DNA of 64,000 nt, taken from the NCBI RefSeq assembly GCF_016907975.1, contig NZ_JAFBCY010000002.1, forward strand, positions 310,001 through 374,000, read 5' to 3'. The notes beneath the pieces were generated by a model. The model saw only the letters and a list, made by a program, of their open reading frames with translations, was not told the DNA's origin and did not search any database. The position numbers and the translations under genes were made by a program. Shown piece after piece: positions 26,307-37,386 of this stretch. Source of the DNA: Methylopila capsulata (lineage in GTDB: Bacteria > Pseudomonadota > Alphaproteobacteria > Rhizobiales > Methylopilaceae). Positions within the stretch are counted from its first letter, which is position 1; each line of letters opens with the position of its first letter.

Positions 26307-26579
26307 TCAGACCGAGCGCGGGGCCTTTCCGTCTGCCTCCAGCGCGGCCTCGAGGTCGGCCGGGTCGACGCGGTGGAAGGCGTGGGGACCGCCGCGCACG
26401 GCGATCGCCGGCGTCTCCAGCGTGGTCGCGGTGCGGCGGTAGGCGAGGAACGAGAGTCCCAGGATCTCCTCCTCGTCGACGACGACCCGGTAGGTCCCGG
26501 CCGGCTGGGCATCGCCGATCGCGGCCAGCCGGAACGGATGGCCGAAGGTGACGGTCGTCTCGCTGGTGCGCGTGGACAC
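26307..26579 (-). CDS. Conserved rhizobial small protein of unknown function
   Basis: A 90-residue acidic protein (TTVTFGHPFRLAAIGDAQPAG, then TYRVVVDEEEILGLSFLAYRRTATTLETPAI). I recall similar small proteins in other rhizobia, with the pattern F..PF.L......PAGTY.V..DEE.IEGLSF.AYRR, but have no function for them. There is no signal peptide or membrane helix. It starts with GTG at 26579. Confidence 0.7.
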   Translation of the reverse strand: MSTRTSETTVTFGHPFRLAAIGDAQPAGTYRVVVDEEEILGLSFLAYRRTATTLETPAIAVRGGPHAFHRVDPADLEAALEADGKAPRSV

Positions 26580-26588
26580 GCCCTGGCC

Positions 26589-26726
26589 TCAGGACTTCTT
26601 CGGCTTTTCGGCCTTCCCGGCCGAGGCCGAAATCCCGCGCGTGAGCGTCATAGGAGCGGCGACGGGCTCCTTCACCTTCTTCGGCTTTTTGGCTTCCTTG
26701 TTGCCGCGCTTTTGTGCTTTGGCCAT
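26589..26726 (-). CDS. Lys-rich mini-protein
   Basis: A 45-residue very basic protein (MAKAQKRGNKEAKKPKKVK...) that resembles a small Lys/Pro-rich protein found across rhizobia. Nothing shows its function; nucleic-acid binding is possible from charge alone. It is 9 bp upstream of the 26307-26579 gene on the same strand and may be co-transcribed. The ATG at 26726 is used; the frame upstream runs into the cspA terminator. Confidence 0.6.
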   Translation of the reverse strand: MAKAQKRGNKEAKKPKKVKEPVAAPMTLTRGISASAGKAEKPKKS

Positions 26727-26771
26727 GAGCTTCGCTCCCGGAGCACCGGCCGCGGGTGCGGACCGGACATC

Positions 26772-26802
26772 AAAAACCCCGCCGCCTTGAAAGACGACGG
26801 GG
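26772..26802 (-). terminator. Terminator downstream of cspA
   Basis: On the minus strand a 10-bp stem (793-802 with 777-786 of the 26.7-kb block, i.e. 26793-26802 with 26777-26786, two G-U pairs), a 6-nt loop and five Ts at 26776-26772. It lies 130 bp after the cspA stop and 46 bp before the mini-protein gene. Confidence 0.65.
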
Positions 26803-26931
26803 CGCAGCCGCTGAACGGCTCTTTGGGCGTGACGCCTATGCGCGACGCTCGGACTGCGCCGACCGATGGGTCGACCAGCCGACAAGGCGCCTTGGCGGCG
26901 GCCTCAACTCCCGATCAATCGGGAGACGCGA

Positions 26932-27144
26932 TCAGCGCGGAATCTGCAGCTTGTCCGCGGTCATCTTGCCGCTCTTGCGATCGGCCACGAGCTCGTAGTT
27001 GATCTTCTGACCCTCCTGGAGATCGGAGATGCCGGCGCGTTCCATGGCGCTGATGTGCACGAAAGCGTCGGCGCCGCCGTCATCCGGCGCGATAAAGCCG
27101 AAGCCCTTTTGCGCATTGAACCACTTCACTGTTCCCGAAGACAT
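26932..27144 (-). CDS. cspA: Cold-shock protein, CspA family
   Basis: A 70-residue single cold-shock domain. RNP1 (KGFGFI) and RNP2 (DAFVHI) are both intact, with the opening SSGTVKWFNAQKGFGF typical of alphaproteobacterial Csp proteins. It is an RNA chaperone or antiterminator in the cytoplasm. The upstream 235 bp is unusually AT-rich, consistent with a long structured 5' leader as in known cold-shock genes. Confidence 0.97.
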   Translation of the reverse strand: MSSGTVKWFNAQKGFGFIAPDDGGADAFVHISAMERAGISDLQEGQKINYELVADRKSGKMTADKLQIPR

Positions 27145-27379
27145 GGGAATTCCTCTTCCAATAAAAACAATACCCGGGCCGACCCGCAGATTGACCGCGG
27201 CTGATTTTGTTGCCGCAACAACAGAACTCGACGTACGTCATTCTATAGTCGACAACGTCCAAATCCTACGTCTTTGAAGCAACATTTCGAAAATGCGCCT
27301 ACGGCGCAATTTTTACAAGGACCGACTTTGCTAATTTTCGTAAGGTCGAGCGCGGGGCTAAGCCGCATGGTTCTCTTCC

Positions 27380-27679
27380 TTGATCATCAGGCCTGAGCAC
27401 GGCCTGGCGGCGACATTTTTAGGAACGCCCTTGGACGTTATGGTCAAGCCGGTCGATGGCCGGGACGAGTGGTTGCTGACCGATCTGCTCGGTCGCCCGA
27501 TGGGCGTGATCCGCGTGACGGATACGGGCGCGCTTCTCATCGAACCGGACGGCAACGCGCGCATGACGATGACCGGCATGCGCTGTGGCCCCTTCCCGTC
27601 GCTCGACGAGGCGCTGGCCGCCATCGAGACGCACACCCGAGGCGTGTGCCGCCGCGAAGCCGGAGAGACGAAGCCCTAG
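27380..27679 (+). CDS. Hypothetical protein, 99 aa
   Basis: A 99-residue protein (LDVMVKPVDGRDEWLLTDLLGRPMGVIRVTDTGALLIEPDGNARMTMTGM...GPFPSLDEALAAIETHTRGVCR). The layout, a beta-rich part then a 'FPSLDEALAAIE' helix, is common in short rhizobial hypotheticals. There is no signal or membrane helix. It starts with TTG at 27380 or with ATG at 27440. Its stop overlaps the convergent transglutaminase stop by 4 bp. Confidence 0.6.
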   Translation: MIIRPEHGLAATFLGTPLDVMVKPVDGRDEWLLTDLLGRPMGVIRVTDTGALLIEPDGNARMTMTGMRCGPFPSLDEALAAIETHTRGVCRREAGETKP

Positions 27680-28569
27680 GCGACCCACGTTTCGGACGCG
27701 TCGCCAAGGACGGAGACCGTCACCTCCATGTCCGCGAAGGCGTCGCCCGCGCCGAGATAACTGCCGGACACCGGCATGATCTGCCGGATGTCCCGCGCGA
27801 CGGCCACGGGGATCAGGTTGGCGCTTCCGACGCTCCGGTTCGTCGGATCGAAGGTGATCCACCCCGCGCCCGGAAGATAGACCTCGGCCCAGGCGTGGGT
27901 GGATCCCGCGCCGGCGGAGCCGGTCAGCCCCTGCGCCGGGTCGTAGAGGTAGCCGGAGACGACCCTGGCCCCGAACCCCAGGCTGCGGGCCGCTTCCGCG
28001 AACAGCGTGGCGAGGTCGCGGCAGGAGCCGCGCCGGCGGCTCAGCGTCTCCACCGGCGTCTGCGTGCCCTCGTCCTCCCGGATCTCATAGACCACGCCGC
28101 TCCAGACGCCGACGTTGAGGTCCTTCAGCAGCGACAGCGTGTCGGTGCGGTCGCCCATCACGAAGCCCCGCGCCCAGGCGCGCAGGCGCCCTTCGATGTC
28201 GAGGTGCTGGTTGAGCGTCAGCGATCCGAGGTCGGTCCGCTCGTCGTCGGAATAGGGAAAGGGATAGACGACCGCCGAAGCGGCGATGGAAAACACCGGC
28301 CAGGCCGGCGCGTCCAGTTCGATCCGCGACACGCAGTCGATCCGGAGCTCGTCGGCCGGGCTTGCGAAGCTCGCGGTCGCCACCGCATTGCCGAAGACGT
28401 CGTGCGCCCAGGCGACCGAGGCCTCCGGGGTCAGCGCGAGCTCCGCGCCGACCAGCCGGAGCTCGCGGCTCTCCCGTGGTCTGAGCACCAGCCGATGGGG
28501 CTGCAGCCGGACGGGCGTCCTGTACCGGTAGATCGTCCGGTGGCGGATCGTGATCGCGGTTGGGGCCAC
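27676..28569 (-). CDS. Transglutaminase-like cysteine protease family protein
   Basis: A 297-residue protein with an N-terminal beta region (HRTIYRYRTPVRLQPHRLVLRPRESREL) and a transglutaminase core. The catalytic triad is visible: Cys in RRGSCRDLA (about residue 180), His in STHAWAEVYLPG (about 224), Asp in TFDPTN (about 241). Members of this group are mostly unassigned peptidases or amidases in the cytoplasm. It starts with GTG, with AAGGGGAAAG just before. It follows the small gene at 28579 on the same strand. Confidence 0.88.
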   Translation of the reverse strand: MAPTAITIRHRTIYRYRTPVRLQPHRLVLRPRESRELRLVGAELALTPEASVAWAHDVFGNAVATASFASPADELRIDCVSRIELDAPAWPVFSIAASAVVYPFPYSDDERTDLGSLTLNQHLDIEGRLRAWARGFVMGDRTDTLSLLKDLNVGVWSGVVYEIREDEGTQTPVETLSRRRGSCRDLATLFAEAARSLGFGARVVSGYLYDPAQGLTGSAGAGSTHAWAEVYLPGAGWITFDPTNRSVGSANLIPVAVARDIRQIMPVSGSYLGAGDAFADMEVTVSVLGDASETWVA

Positions 28570-28578
28570 GCTTTCCCC

Positions 28579-28767
28579 TTACTGCTCGTCCTCGACCGCC
28601 CTCAGACGCGCCGCCACCGCCAATGTGGTCTCCGAGGAGTTCACCACCGCGCCGCCTTCGAGGACGATGACGGTGGATCCCGTCGCCGACGTCTGGATGG
28701 CGATCACCCGGTCCGGGCGGACGAAGTTCGTGCCGCCCAGGCTTTTCACTTCAATCAGCTTCGCCAA
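28579..28767 (-). CDS. Small protein with FlbD-like pattern
   Basis: A 62-residue protein (MAKLIEVKSLGGTNFVRPDRVIAIQTSATGSTVIVLEGGAVVNSSETTLAVAARL). The pattern, a short strand, 'LGGT.F', 'PD.V.AI', 'T.I.L.GG' and a final helix, recalls the small flagellar protein FlbD, but no flagellar genes are near. TTG start with GGAAGG eight bases upstream. It lies 10 bp upstream of the transglutaminase gene and 57 bp after groEL, so it may be read through from groESL. Confidence 0.5.
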   Translation of the reverse strand: MAKLIEVKSLGGTNFVRPDRVIAIQTSATGSTVIVLEGGAVVNSSETTLAVAARLRAVEDEQ

Positions 28768-28823
28768 GAGGATCGCCTTCCGTCAGGCCGCGGCATGGCC
28801 GGAGCGCAGGTGTCGCGCGGGCG

Positions 28824-30443
<1,620 letters not shown>

Positions 30444-30497
30444 GAGGAGGGCTTTCTGAAAAGGAAGACGGCGAATGGCGATAAAACAGCGAAGCGG

Positions 30498-30809
30498 TCA
30501 GGCCGCCTGCGCGAGCGGGACCTTGTCGAGGACGGCGATGAGGTCGCCCTCCTTCATGATGAGGAGATCGACGTGGTCGATCCGGACCTCCGTGCCCGAC
30601 CATTTGCCGAACAGCACGACGTCGCCGACGCGGACGTCGAGGGGGATGCGCTCGCCGCGCTCGTCGCGCGCCCCGGGACCGACGGCGACGACCTCGCCCT
30701 CCTGCGGCTTCTCCTTGACCGTGTCCGGGATGATGATCCCGCCCTTGGACGTCGCGTCGCCTTCGAGGCGCCGGACGGCGACCCGATCATGGAGAGGGCG
30801 GAATGTCAT
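30498..30809 (-). CDS. groS: Co-chaperonin GroES (10 kDa)
   Basis: The 103-residue GroES subunit. [16 protein letters not shown], the mobile loop with [22 protein letters not shown], and [11 protein letters not shown] are typical; the length is a few residues above the norm because of the PLAQAA tail. It caps the GroEL ring. The ATG at 30809 is used, since the frame further upstream adds unrelated residues. First gene of groES-groEL. Confidence 0.97.
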   Translation of the reverse strand: MTFRPLHDRVAVRRLEGDATSKGGIIIPDTVKEKPQEGEVVAVGPGARDERGERIPLDVRVGDVVLFGKWSGTEVRIDHVDLLIMKEGDLIAVLDKVPLAQAA

Positions 30810-31279
30810 GGAGAGGCCCCTTTCGGGCTGGACGCGCATCAGCGCGCCAGACCCCTATATGGGCGGGTTCTCGCCAGATTGATACGGCGGCCGCAAAATA
30901 AGCCACGTCGCAACGGCGCCGGCGTCACGTCGTCCGGAGCTGTCGGTCGGCAGGGCCGAGAATCGGGGGCGAAGATCGGACGGTGTCGCATCGCGACGGA
31001 CGCCGCCGATCTTGCGGCGACAGGCGCTCACGGCGACCGGAGACGTGGCGCTACTTTCCAGCGCTATAGCTCGTCATGAAGCTCGCCGCGCCGACGGCGT
31101 CGCTGTTGGGCGTCGCCAAGCGCGACCCGTCGACATCGCTTCCGAGCGCCCCGCGACCAGGCCCGCGGACAAAGAGCCAATCGAACGATCGCCGTCCCAC
31201 GGCGCAGCCGCGGCCTCGGCCGAGCAAGAGCCAAGGCGTTTAAATTGCGGCGGCGGGATTGGGACTTACGTTCGGGAGG
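30810..31279. other. 470-bp gap between groES and tRNA-Ala
   Basis: No gene, CIRCE element or terminator was found. CCCATATA (about 30856-30863, minus strand) sits where the -10 of a heat-shock sigma promoter could be, but no good CTTG -35 was seen. The open frames here are weak and lack ribosome sites. Confidence 0.4.
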
Positions 31280-31355
31280 TGGTGGAGCCGAGGGGAATCG
31301 AACCCCTGACCTCTGCAGTGCGATTGCAGCGCTCTCCCATCTGAGCTACGGCCCC
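31280..31355 (-). tRNA. tRNA-Ala (anticodon CGC)
   Basis: A 76-nt tRNA on the minus strand with a 7-bp acceptor stem (GGGGCCG with CGGCTCC), the D-arm GCTC...GAGC, anticodon stem CTGCA/TGCAG around the loop ATCGCAC, a GGTTCGATT-type T arm, and an encoded CCA (31280-31282). Anticodon CGC reads the Ala codon GCG. Confidence 0.95.
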
Positions 31356-31534
31356 GCGTCCCGAAGGCGCGCCATATACGAGGCCGTCCCGGACTCTGTC
31401 AAGCGACCGCCCCCCGCGGGCGACGGGCGGCGGGGGAAAAGGCCGTCGGCCGCGCGGGGCGCGCGCCTTGTCGGGCCGGTCCGTCGCCGCTATCACTCGA
31501 ACCGCCCTCTCCCGACCCTAGGATCGACCGCCGG

Positions 31535-31825
31535 ATGCGCGCTGTTCTCGACGTCGTTCTGCTCGCCCTGCAGCTCTACACGTGGCTGCTGATCGCCATG
31601 GCGATCCTGTCCTGGCTCGTGGCGTTCAACGTCGTGAACACCCGGAATTCGGTCGTCGCCGCGATCTGGGACTTTCTGATCCGGATCACGGAGCCGGTGC
31701 TCAGGCCGATCCGCAACATGCTGCCCAGCATGGGCGGGATCGACATCTCGCCGATCATCCTGCTGCTGATCATCTTCTTCATCCAGCGCGTGATCGTTCT
31801 CTACCTCTATCCGAGCGTCTACTGA
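31535..31825 (+). CDS. YggT family membrane protein
   Basis: A 96-residue protein with two or three membrane helices, the family core [29 protein letters not shown] between them, and [16 protein letters not shown]. YggT proteins are inner-membrane proteins linked to osmotic/potassium stress or cell-division site assembly in other bacteria; the role here is not shown. It is followed, with overlap, by the DUF167 gene, a common pairing. Confidence 0.93.
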   Translation: MRAVLDVVLLALQLYTWLLIAMAILSWLVAFNVVNTRNSVVAAIWDFLIRITEPVLRPIRNMLPSMGGIDISPIILLLIIFFIQRVIVLYLYPSVY

Positions 31826-32142
31826 CCGGCGCGCCGTTCCGCGCCGGAGACGGCGCGCTCCATGTGCGCGCGCGGCTGACGCCGCGCGGCGGCCGCGACG
31901 CGATCGACGGAGTGGAGCGTCTGTCCGACGGGACGGCGGTGCTCGCCGTACGGGTGCGGGCCGCCCCGCAGAACGGCGAGGCCAACGCGGCGTTGCGCGC
32001 GCTGCTTGCGAAGGCCGCGGGCGTGGCGCGCTCGGCCGTGACGCAGACCGCCGGCCCGACGAGCCGGATCAAGACCTTTGAGATCGCCGGCGATCCGGCC
32101 GCGATCGAGGCGCGGCTCCGGGCCGCGGCGGGCGCGCCCTGA
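31822..32142 (+). CDS. DUF167 (YggU family) protein
   Basis: About 106 residues with the DUF167 core: [49 protein letters not shown], and [11 protein letters not shown]. The function is unknown. The frame is open far upstream inside yggT, but similarity begins just at the yggT stop, where the only possible coupled start is CTG at 31822 (CTGA overlap). The next normal start (GTG, 31864) would cut off the first strand. Confidence 0.82.
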   Translation: MTGAPFRAGDGALHVRARLTPRGGRDAIDGVERLSDGTAVLAVRVRAAPQNGEANAALRALLAKAAGVARSAVTQTAGPTSRIKTFEIAGDPAAIEARLRAAAGAP

Positions 32143-32172
32143 CGAGCGCGGCCCGCCGGAGAGGTCAAGCCG

Positions 32173-32706
32173 TTACTTCGCGGCCTTGGCGCGCTCGATG
32201 GCGTCGAGGATCATCTGGCGGGCCTCCTCGGCGGAGCCCCAGCCCTGCGCCTTCACCCACTTGTCGCCTTCGAGATCCTTGTAGTGCTCGAAGAAGTGGC
32301 TGATCTGGTCGAGCGTGATCTCCGGCAGGTCGGTGTAGTTCTCGACCTTCTCGTAGCGCCGGGTGAGCTTCGGCGTCGGCACGGCGATGATCTTCTCGTC
32401 GAGGCCCTTCTCGTCCTCCATCTTGAACACGCCGACCGGGCGGCAGCTGATCACGGCGCCGGGCACGATGGCGCGCGTGTTCGCCACCAGCACGTCGATC
32501 GGGTCGCCGTCGTCGGACAGGGTGTGCGGGATGAAGCCGTAGTTTCCGGGGTAGCGCATCGAGGTGTAGAGGAAGCGGTCCACGACCAGCGTGCCCGACT
32601 CCTTGTCGAGCTCGTACTTGATCGGCTCGCCGCCGATCGGCACCTCGATGATCACGTTGACGTCGAAGGGCGGGTTGTTCCCGATCGAGATGGCGTCGAT
32701 GCGCAT
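32173..32706 (-). CDS. ppa: Inorganic pyrophosphatase, family I
   Basis: The enzyme hydrolyses PPi to two phosphates and drives biosynthesis in the cytoplasm. The 177-residue protein has the signature [11 protein letters not shown] with the metal-binding aspartates, [28 protein letters not shown], and [13 protein letters not shown] near the end. The ATG at 32706 gives the family start MRIDAISIG. Single gene. Confidence 0.97.
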   Translation of the reverse strand: MRIDAISIGNNPPFDVNVIIEVPIGGEPIKYELDKESGTLVVDRFLYTSMRYPGNYGFIPHTLSDDGDPIDVLVANTRAIVPGAVISCRPVGVFKMEDEKGLDEKIIAVPTPKLTRRYEKVENYTDLPEITLDQISHFFEHYKDLEGDKWVKAQGWGSAEEARQMILDAIERAKAAK

Positions 32707-32825
32707 GGCGTCGTGTCGTCCTTGGGTGTCGCGGGCGAGGGTCGCGCTTGAATAGCGGAGCGGCCCGCCGCGGCGCAAGCGCGCAGGCCGGGATCCGCTT
32801 CGGAAAGCCGGGCGGATCGAGGATC

Positions 32826-33356
32826 CTAGCGCCAGACGAAGGCGAACTTCTCGAGCGTGACGTCGCCGAAGGTCTCGACGCCGCGGGCCGAAAGCTTGCC
32901 GCCGAGCCGCGCGTAGAAGGCGCAGGCCGGATCGTTGGCCGCGAGCGACCATGTCGCGGCGCCCGAGAGCCCTCGGGCCGCGAGATCGCCGCGGGCCGCC
33001 GCGAACAGGCGGCGCCCGAGGCCCACGCCCTGGTACTCCGGCTTCATGTAGAGCTCGTAGATCTCGCCGCCGACCGCGAGCATGGAGGCGCGGTTGCGCC
33101 CGGAGCTGGCGTAGCCCACCGCCTCGCCGCCGAACATGAGCAGGCTGACGCGGGTGCCGCGATTGAGCGCTGAGGTCCACCAGGCGGGGCCGCGCCGCTC
33201 GATCATCCGCTCGAGCTCCCGGCCGGGAATGAGCCCACGGTAGGCGTTGCGCCAAGCCTGGTCGTGCACGTTCGCGATGGCCGCTGCATCGGCCGCACGC
33301 GCAGGTCGGATCTCGATCGCGACGGTGCTCACCTGTTGAGAGTAAGCCCCGTTCAT
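32826..33356 (-). CDS. GNAT family N-acetyltransferase
   Basis: A 176-residue GNAT acetyltransferase. The acetyl-CoA loop is [11 protein letters not shown] (Q/R-x-x-G-x-G/A), preceded by IYELYMKPE, with [14 protein letters not shown] near the end as in the family. The first part ([31 protein letters not shown]) is typical of the RimI-like 'mycothiol/aminoglycoside' side of the family, but the substrate is not known. The ATG at 33356 is used; a TTG at 33368 and a GTG further in are possible. Divergent from trmD. Confidence 0.88.
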   Translation of the reverse strand: MNGAYSQQVSTVAIEIRPARAADAAAIANVHDQAWRNAYRGLIPGRELERMIERRGPAWWTSALNRGTRVSLLMFGGEAVGYASSGRNRASMLAVGGEIYELYMKPEYQGVGLGRRLFAAARGDLAARGLSGAATWSLAANDPACAFYARLGGKLSARGVETFGDVTLEKFAFVWR

Positions 33357-33487
33357 CGCGCCGGACAAGAGGTGAATGGCGTCGTCGGCGGACCGTTCGA
33401 CGCGGCCTTGTGGACGCGGCGCGTGGGGCGCGCGATAGGAGGCGCTCGATCGTTCCGCATCTCTTTCAGGGAGCCTCCGCCGAGCCG

Positions 33488-34207
33488 ATGTGGCGCGCGA
33501 CCGTCCTCACCCTCTACCCCGCCATGTTCCCGGGACATCTCGGCCATGCGCTCGCCGGCCGCGCGCTGGGCGGGGCCTGGTCGCTCGACGCCCGCGACAT
33601 CCGCGACCACGCCCACGACCGGCATCGCTCCGTCGACGCGACGCCCGCCGGGGGCGGCCCGGGGATGGTTCTGCAGGCCGACGTCGTCGCCGGGGCGCTC
33701 GACGCGCTGCCGACGGACGGGCGTCCCCGCATCCTGCTCACGCCGCGCGGCGCCCCCCTCACCCAGGCCCGCGTCCGCCGGCTCGCGTCGGGACCGGGCG
33801 CCGTGCTGCTCTGCGGGCGCTTCGAGGGCGTCGACCAGCGCGTGATCGAAGGCCGGGCGCTGGAGGAGATCGCGGTGGGCGACGTGGTGCTGTCGGGCGG
33901 CGAGGCGGCGGCGCTGCTGCTGCTCGACGCCTGCGTGCGCCTGCTTCCCGGCGTCATGGGCGACGCGGCCTCCGGCGACGACGAGAGCTTCGAGGGCGAT
34001 CTGCTGGAGCACCCGCACTACACCCGGCCGCGCGCGTTCGAGGGCCGCCCGATTCCCGACGCCCTGCTGTCAGGCGATCACAAAGCCATCGAACGCTGGC
34101 GGAAGATGCGCGCGCGCGCGGACACGCGGGCGCGGCGACCCGACCTCTGGGCGAAATATGTCGCACGCACGACAGGGGGCGTCGACAAGCCCGATAAAGT
34201 CGAGTAG
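33488..34207 (+). CDS. trmD: tRNA (guanine37-N1)-methyltransferase TrmD
   Basis: TrmD methylates G37 next to the anticodon and prevents frameshifting. The 239-residue SPOUT enzyme shows [14 protein letters not shown], the knot [26 protein letters not shown] and the C-terminal [15 protein letters not shown]. The ATG at 33488 begins the family N-terminus ([14 protein letters not shown]). It is followed by rplS 73 bp on; the usual upstream partners rpsP and rimM are not here. Confidence 0.96.
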   Translation: MWRATVLTLYPAMFPGHLGHALAGRALGGAWSLDARDIRDHAHDRHRSVDATPAGGGPGMVLQADVVAGALDALPTDGRPRILLTPRGAPLTQARVRRLASGPGAVLLCGRFEGVDQRVIEGRALEEIAVGDVVLSGGEAAALLLLDACVRLLPGVMGDAASGDDESFEGDLLEHPHYTRPRAFEGRPIPDALLSGDHKAIERWRKMRARADTRARRPDLWAKYVARTTGGVDKPDKVE

Positions 34208-34280
34208 TAGACCGGCCACTCACGAGATTCCCTGAAACTTCTCGTGCGCCTCGCGATGCGAGAGACGCGGAGACGACGCC

Positions 34281-34700
34281 ATGAACATTATTGAACAGCT
34301 CGACAAGGAGCAGATGGAGGCCGTTTCGGCCAAGCGCGAAATCCCTGATTTCGCGCCGGGCGACACGGTCATCGTCAATGTGAAGGTCAAGGAAGGCGAG
34401 CGCGTGCGCGTGCAGGCCTACGAAGGCGTGGTGATCGCGCGTTCGGGCGGCGGCCTCAACCAGAACTTCACCGTGCGCAAGATCTCGTACGGCGAGGGCG
34501 TGGAGCGCGTGTTCCCGCTGTTCTCGCCGCTGATCGACAGCGTGAAGCTGGTCCGCCGCGGCAAGGTCCGTCGCGCCAAGCTCTATTACCTGCGCGATCG
34601 TCGCGGCAAGTCGGCGCGCATCGCCGAGAAGACCGACCGCAGCCCCAAGGGATCGCTCAAGGGCGGCAAGGGCAAGACGGCGGTCGCCGCCGCCGAGTGA
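34281..34700 (+). CDS. rplS: 50S ribosomal protein L19
   Basis: A 139-residue ribosomal protein bL19 with the family core [32 protein letters not shown] and the [37 protein letters not shown] end. The C-terminal Lys/Gly/Ala tail beyond residue 115 is an extension typical of alphaproteobacteria. It lies downstream of trmD and ends in a strong terminator. Confidence 0.98.
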   Translation: MNIIEQLDKEQMEAVSAKREIPDFAPGDTVIVNVKVKEGERVRVQAYEGVVIARSGGGLNQNFTVRKISYGEGVERVFPLFSPLIDSVKLVRRGKVRRAKLYYLRDRRGKSARIAEKTDRSPKGSLKGGKGKTAVAAAE

Positions 34701-34740
34701 TCGGCAGGCGGGCCTTGGCTCCCGCTGGCATCAGAATCTG

Positions 34741-34770
34741 AAACGGCGCGTCCCAAGGACGCGCCGTTTT
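34741..34770 (+). terminator. Terminator of trmD-rplS
   Basis: A perfect 10-bp GC stem (34744-34753 with 34757-34766), a CAA loop and TTTT (34767-34770), flanked by AAA that pairs with the Ts. It lies 40 bp after rplS. Confidence 0.9.
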
Positions 34771-34939
34771 CGTTCGTGGTTCGTCGCGCGACGGCGCGGC
34801 AGGCGTGGCCTCGTCAGCGATCGGAGTCTCGGAGATCTCAGGCGAACGGGCTCGGCCCGGCGCTGGCGCCGAGCGCTCGCCGCATCCTCCGGAAAGCGAG
34901 GACCTCAGGCGCGTTTGCGCGAGGAGACCTTGCTGACCG

Positions 34940-35398
34940 TCAGCGGGGCGACGACGGGGGCGAGGCCGGCTCCGGCTCGATCACGCCCGCGGAACGGCCG
35001 GCGACGAGCCAATGGACCAGACCGCCGACGAAGCCGCAGGCCAGCACCTGCACCGGCTGAAACAGCGGGCCGTCCACGCCGGACGGCAGCAGCGCCCAGG
35101 GAAGAGCGGCCGTGAGGGCTCCGACCACCGCGTAATAGGTCCAGGAGCGGATCGCGAACATCTCTCCGATGACGACCGCGACCATCGCCGGCGCGCCGAC
35201 CAGCGGGGCGAACAGGAACGCCGTCGTCCAGACGCCGACGGCGAACTCCATCCCGAGCAGAGCCACCTCGTCCGGGAACAGCGAGACGTCGCCGAAGGCG
35301 CTCGTGGAGATGGCGGCAAGCGTCGCGAAGCCGGCGAGGAGGCCGCAGACGAAGCCGACGGGCGCGAGCAACAGACGCATGGCGATTTGGGCGAGCAT
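34940..35398 (-). CDS. Hypothetical four-helix membrane protein
   Basis: A 152-residue hydrophobic protein with about four membrane helices (LLLAPVGFVCGLLAGFATLAA, EFAVGVWTTAFLFAPLVG, AMVAVVIGEMFAI, LACGFVGGLVHWLVAG). No family was recognised beyond similar rhizobial hypotheticals. The ATG at 35398 is used. It lies between rplS and rlmN and is co-directional with neither rplS nor a clear operon. Confidence 0.65.
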   Translation of the reverse strand: MLAQIAMRLLLAPVGFVCGLLAGFATLAAISTSAFGDVSLFPDEVALLGMEFAVGVWTTAFLFAPLVGAPAMVAVVIGEMFAIRSWTYYAVVGALTAALPWALLPSGVDGPLFQPVQVLACGFVGGLVHWLVAGRSAGVIEPEPASPPSSPR

Positions 35399-35429
35399 CG
35401 CCCTCAACGCTCCAAGGCGTCGGAAAGTC

Positions 35430-36659
35430 TCACTCCGCGGCCTCGAGCGCCAAACGCTCCTTCGCCCGCAGCCGCTTGGTGTCGGACTTCAACTGTCCGC
35501 AGGCGGCCGAGATGTCCCGCCCCCGCGGCGTGCGCACGGGGCTGGCGTAGCCGGCCCGGAACACGATCTCGGAGAACCGCTCGATCGTCTCCCAGTCCGA
35601 GCACTCGTAGGGGCTGCCGGGCCAGGGATTGAACGGGATCAGGTTGATCTTCGCCGGCACGCCCTTGAGCAGGCGCACCAGCTCGCGCGCCTCGGCCGGG
35701 CTGTCGTTGATTCCCTTCAGCATCACGTACTCGAAGGTGATGCGCCGCGCGTTCGAGGCGCCGGGATAGGAGCGGCAGGCCTCCATCAGCTGGGCGATCG
35801 GATACTTCTTGTTGATCGGCACCAGCACGTCGCGCAGGTCGTCGCGCACCGCATGCAGCGAGATAGCGAGCTGGGAGCCGGTCTCCTCGCCGAGCCGGCG
35901 CATCTCGGGAACGACGCCCGACGTCGACACTGTGATCCGGCGGCGGCCGAGGCCGAGCCCCTCCCCGTCCGAAATCACCTCGATCGCGTCGCGCACGCCG
36001 TCGAGATTGTAGAGCGGCTCGCCCATACCCATGAAGACGATGTTGGTGACGAAGCGCCCGCCGTCGTCCGGGACGACCGCGCCCTCGGGAGCCGCGCCCG
36101 ACCAGTCACCCAGGCGGTCGCGCGCGACCACGACCTGCGCGACGATCTCGGCGGCGGTCAGGTTGCGCACCATGGTCTGGGTGCCGGTGTGGCAGAACGA
36201 GCAGGTCAGCGTGCAGCCGACCTGGCTCGAGACGCACAACGTGCCGCGCCCCTCCTCGGGGATGTAGACCGTTTCGATCTCGGCGCCGCGGTCGTGCCGG
36301 CCGGTCGAGGGCATCCGAAGCAGCCACTTGCGGGTGCCGTCGATCGAAATCTGCTCGGTGACGATCTCGGGGCGGGCGAGCGTGTAGGTCTCTGCGAGGA
36401 CCGCGCGGAGATCTTTCGACACGTTGGTCATCGCCGAGAAATCGGCGGCGCCGCGGTTGTGGAGCCAGTGATTGAGCTGCGTGGCGCGCATCTTCAGCTG
36501 CCGTTCGGGCACGCCGGCGTCCGCCAGCGCCGTCATCAGCCGGCCGCGCGTGAGGCCCAGGAGCGAGGGCTTCTCGACCGCCGGCGCCACGGCCGGCGCG
36601 GAGGCGGCGCCGACGGGCGCTGCGTTGGGATTGCCACGGGTGAGGTCGAGCGTGGTCAT
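35430..36659 (-). CDS. rlmN: Dual-specificity RNA methyltransferase RlmN
   Basis: RlmN is a radical SAM enzyme that makes 2-methyladenosine at A2503 of 23S rRNA and A37 of some tRNAs. The 409-residue protein carries the cluster motif [29 protein letters not shown], the [16 protein letters not shown] helix and a C-terminal DISAACGQL with the methyl-carrier Cys. The N-terminal 30 residues are an Ala/Pro-rich extension. Confidence 0.96.
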   Translation of the reverse strand: MTTLDLTRGNPNAAPVGAASAPAVAPAVEKPSLLGLTRGRLMTALADAGVPERQLKMRATQLNHWLHNRGAADFSAMTNVSKDLRAVLAETYTLARPEIVTEQISIDGTRKWLLRMPSTGRHDRGAEIETVYIPEEGRGTLCVSSQVGCTLTCSFCHTGTQTMVRNLTAAEIVAQVVVARDRLGDWSGAAPEGAVVPDDGGRFVTNIVFMGMGEPLYNLDGVRDAIEVISDGEGLGLGRRRITVSTSGVVPEMRRLGEETGSQLAISLHAVRDDLRDVLVPINKKYPIAQLMEACRSYPGASNARRITFEYVMLKGINDSPAEARELVRLLKGVPAKINLIPFNPWPGSPYECSDWETIERFSEIVFRAGYASPVRTPRGRDISAACGQLKSDTKRLRAKERLALEAAE

Positions 36660-36750
36660 GGTGTGGCTGTCGGCGACGGCTGGATGTCCTGAAGAGGCGG
36701 GAGCCCTAACACAAAACGCCCCGCGACGCGACCCGTCCGGGCGCGTGCGC

Positions 36751-37386
36751 TCACGCGTCGCGTTTCGGTCCGTAGGCGGCGAGGAACACCTCGACCGCCT
36801 GGTCGACGACGTAGGCCACCCGCTCGGGCGGCGGAGGCGCCTCGCCGCCGATCAGCACCGGCATCATCACCGAGCTGTGGCACATCGTGAGGAACTGCCA
36901 GGCGGCGAGCTCCGTGTCCGCGACCGAGAGATCGCCCTGAGCGTTCTTGGCCTCGAGCCACGCCGCCAGCCGCGCGGCGCCTCGCCGCGGGCCGGCGCCG
37001 AGAAAAAGCTGGCCGATGTCCGGCTTCCGGTCGGCCGCGCCGATCACCATGCGCACGGTGGAGACGTGAGAAGGCTCCACCATCGCCTCGATGAAGCTGA
37101 GGCCCAGCCGGCGCAAGACCTCGCGCACGTCGTGATTGTCGGCGTCGAGCTCGAACAGCCGCTCGGCGGTGAGCGCGCATTGCGCCTTCACCAGCGCGGC
37201 GAACAGCTCCTCCTTGCTGTCGAAATAAACGTAGAGCGTGCCTTTCGACACGCCGGCGGCCCTGGCGATCTCGCCCATCGAGGCCGCGTCGAAGCCCTGC
37301 GCCAGGAACACGCTGCGCGCGCCGTCGAGGATCTGCCGGCGCTTGGCGCTGTCGAGATGGTCGGGAACCAGGGCGGCGTCCGTCAC
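36751..37386 (-). CDS. TetR/AcrR family repressor
   Basis: A 211-residue TetR regulator. The DNA-binding part is [51 protein letters not shown] (residues 15-65), and the C-terminal ligand part resembles the TetR_C AcrR/AefR-like group. GTG start at 37386 with GGAGGA 13 bases upstream; an ATG at 37434 is possible. A TGACCGAACCGTTCGGTCA palindrome lies 244 bp upstream and two close copies lie in front of the emrA-like gene, so it probably controls both transcripts. Confidence 0.9.
   Translation of the reverse strand: MTDAALVPDHLDSAKRRQILDGARSVFLAQGFDAASMGEIARAAGVSKGTLYVYFDSKEELFAALVKAQCALTAERLFELDADNHDVREVLRRLGLSFIEAMVEPSHVSTVRMVIGAADRKPDIGQLFLGAGPRRGAARLAAWLEAKNAQGDLSVADTELAAWQFLTMCHSSVMMPVLIGGEAPPPPERVAYVVDQAVEVFLAAYGPKRDA

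Noticed and set aside
30810..31000. A CIRCE element upstream of groES
   Set aside because: No TTAGCACTC-N9-GAGTGCTAA or close variant was found on reading this region.
31266..31496. A short minus-strand frame reading [20 protein letters not shown]
   Set aside because: This is the well-known false translation of a tRNA gene, here tRNA-Ala at 31280-31355.
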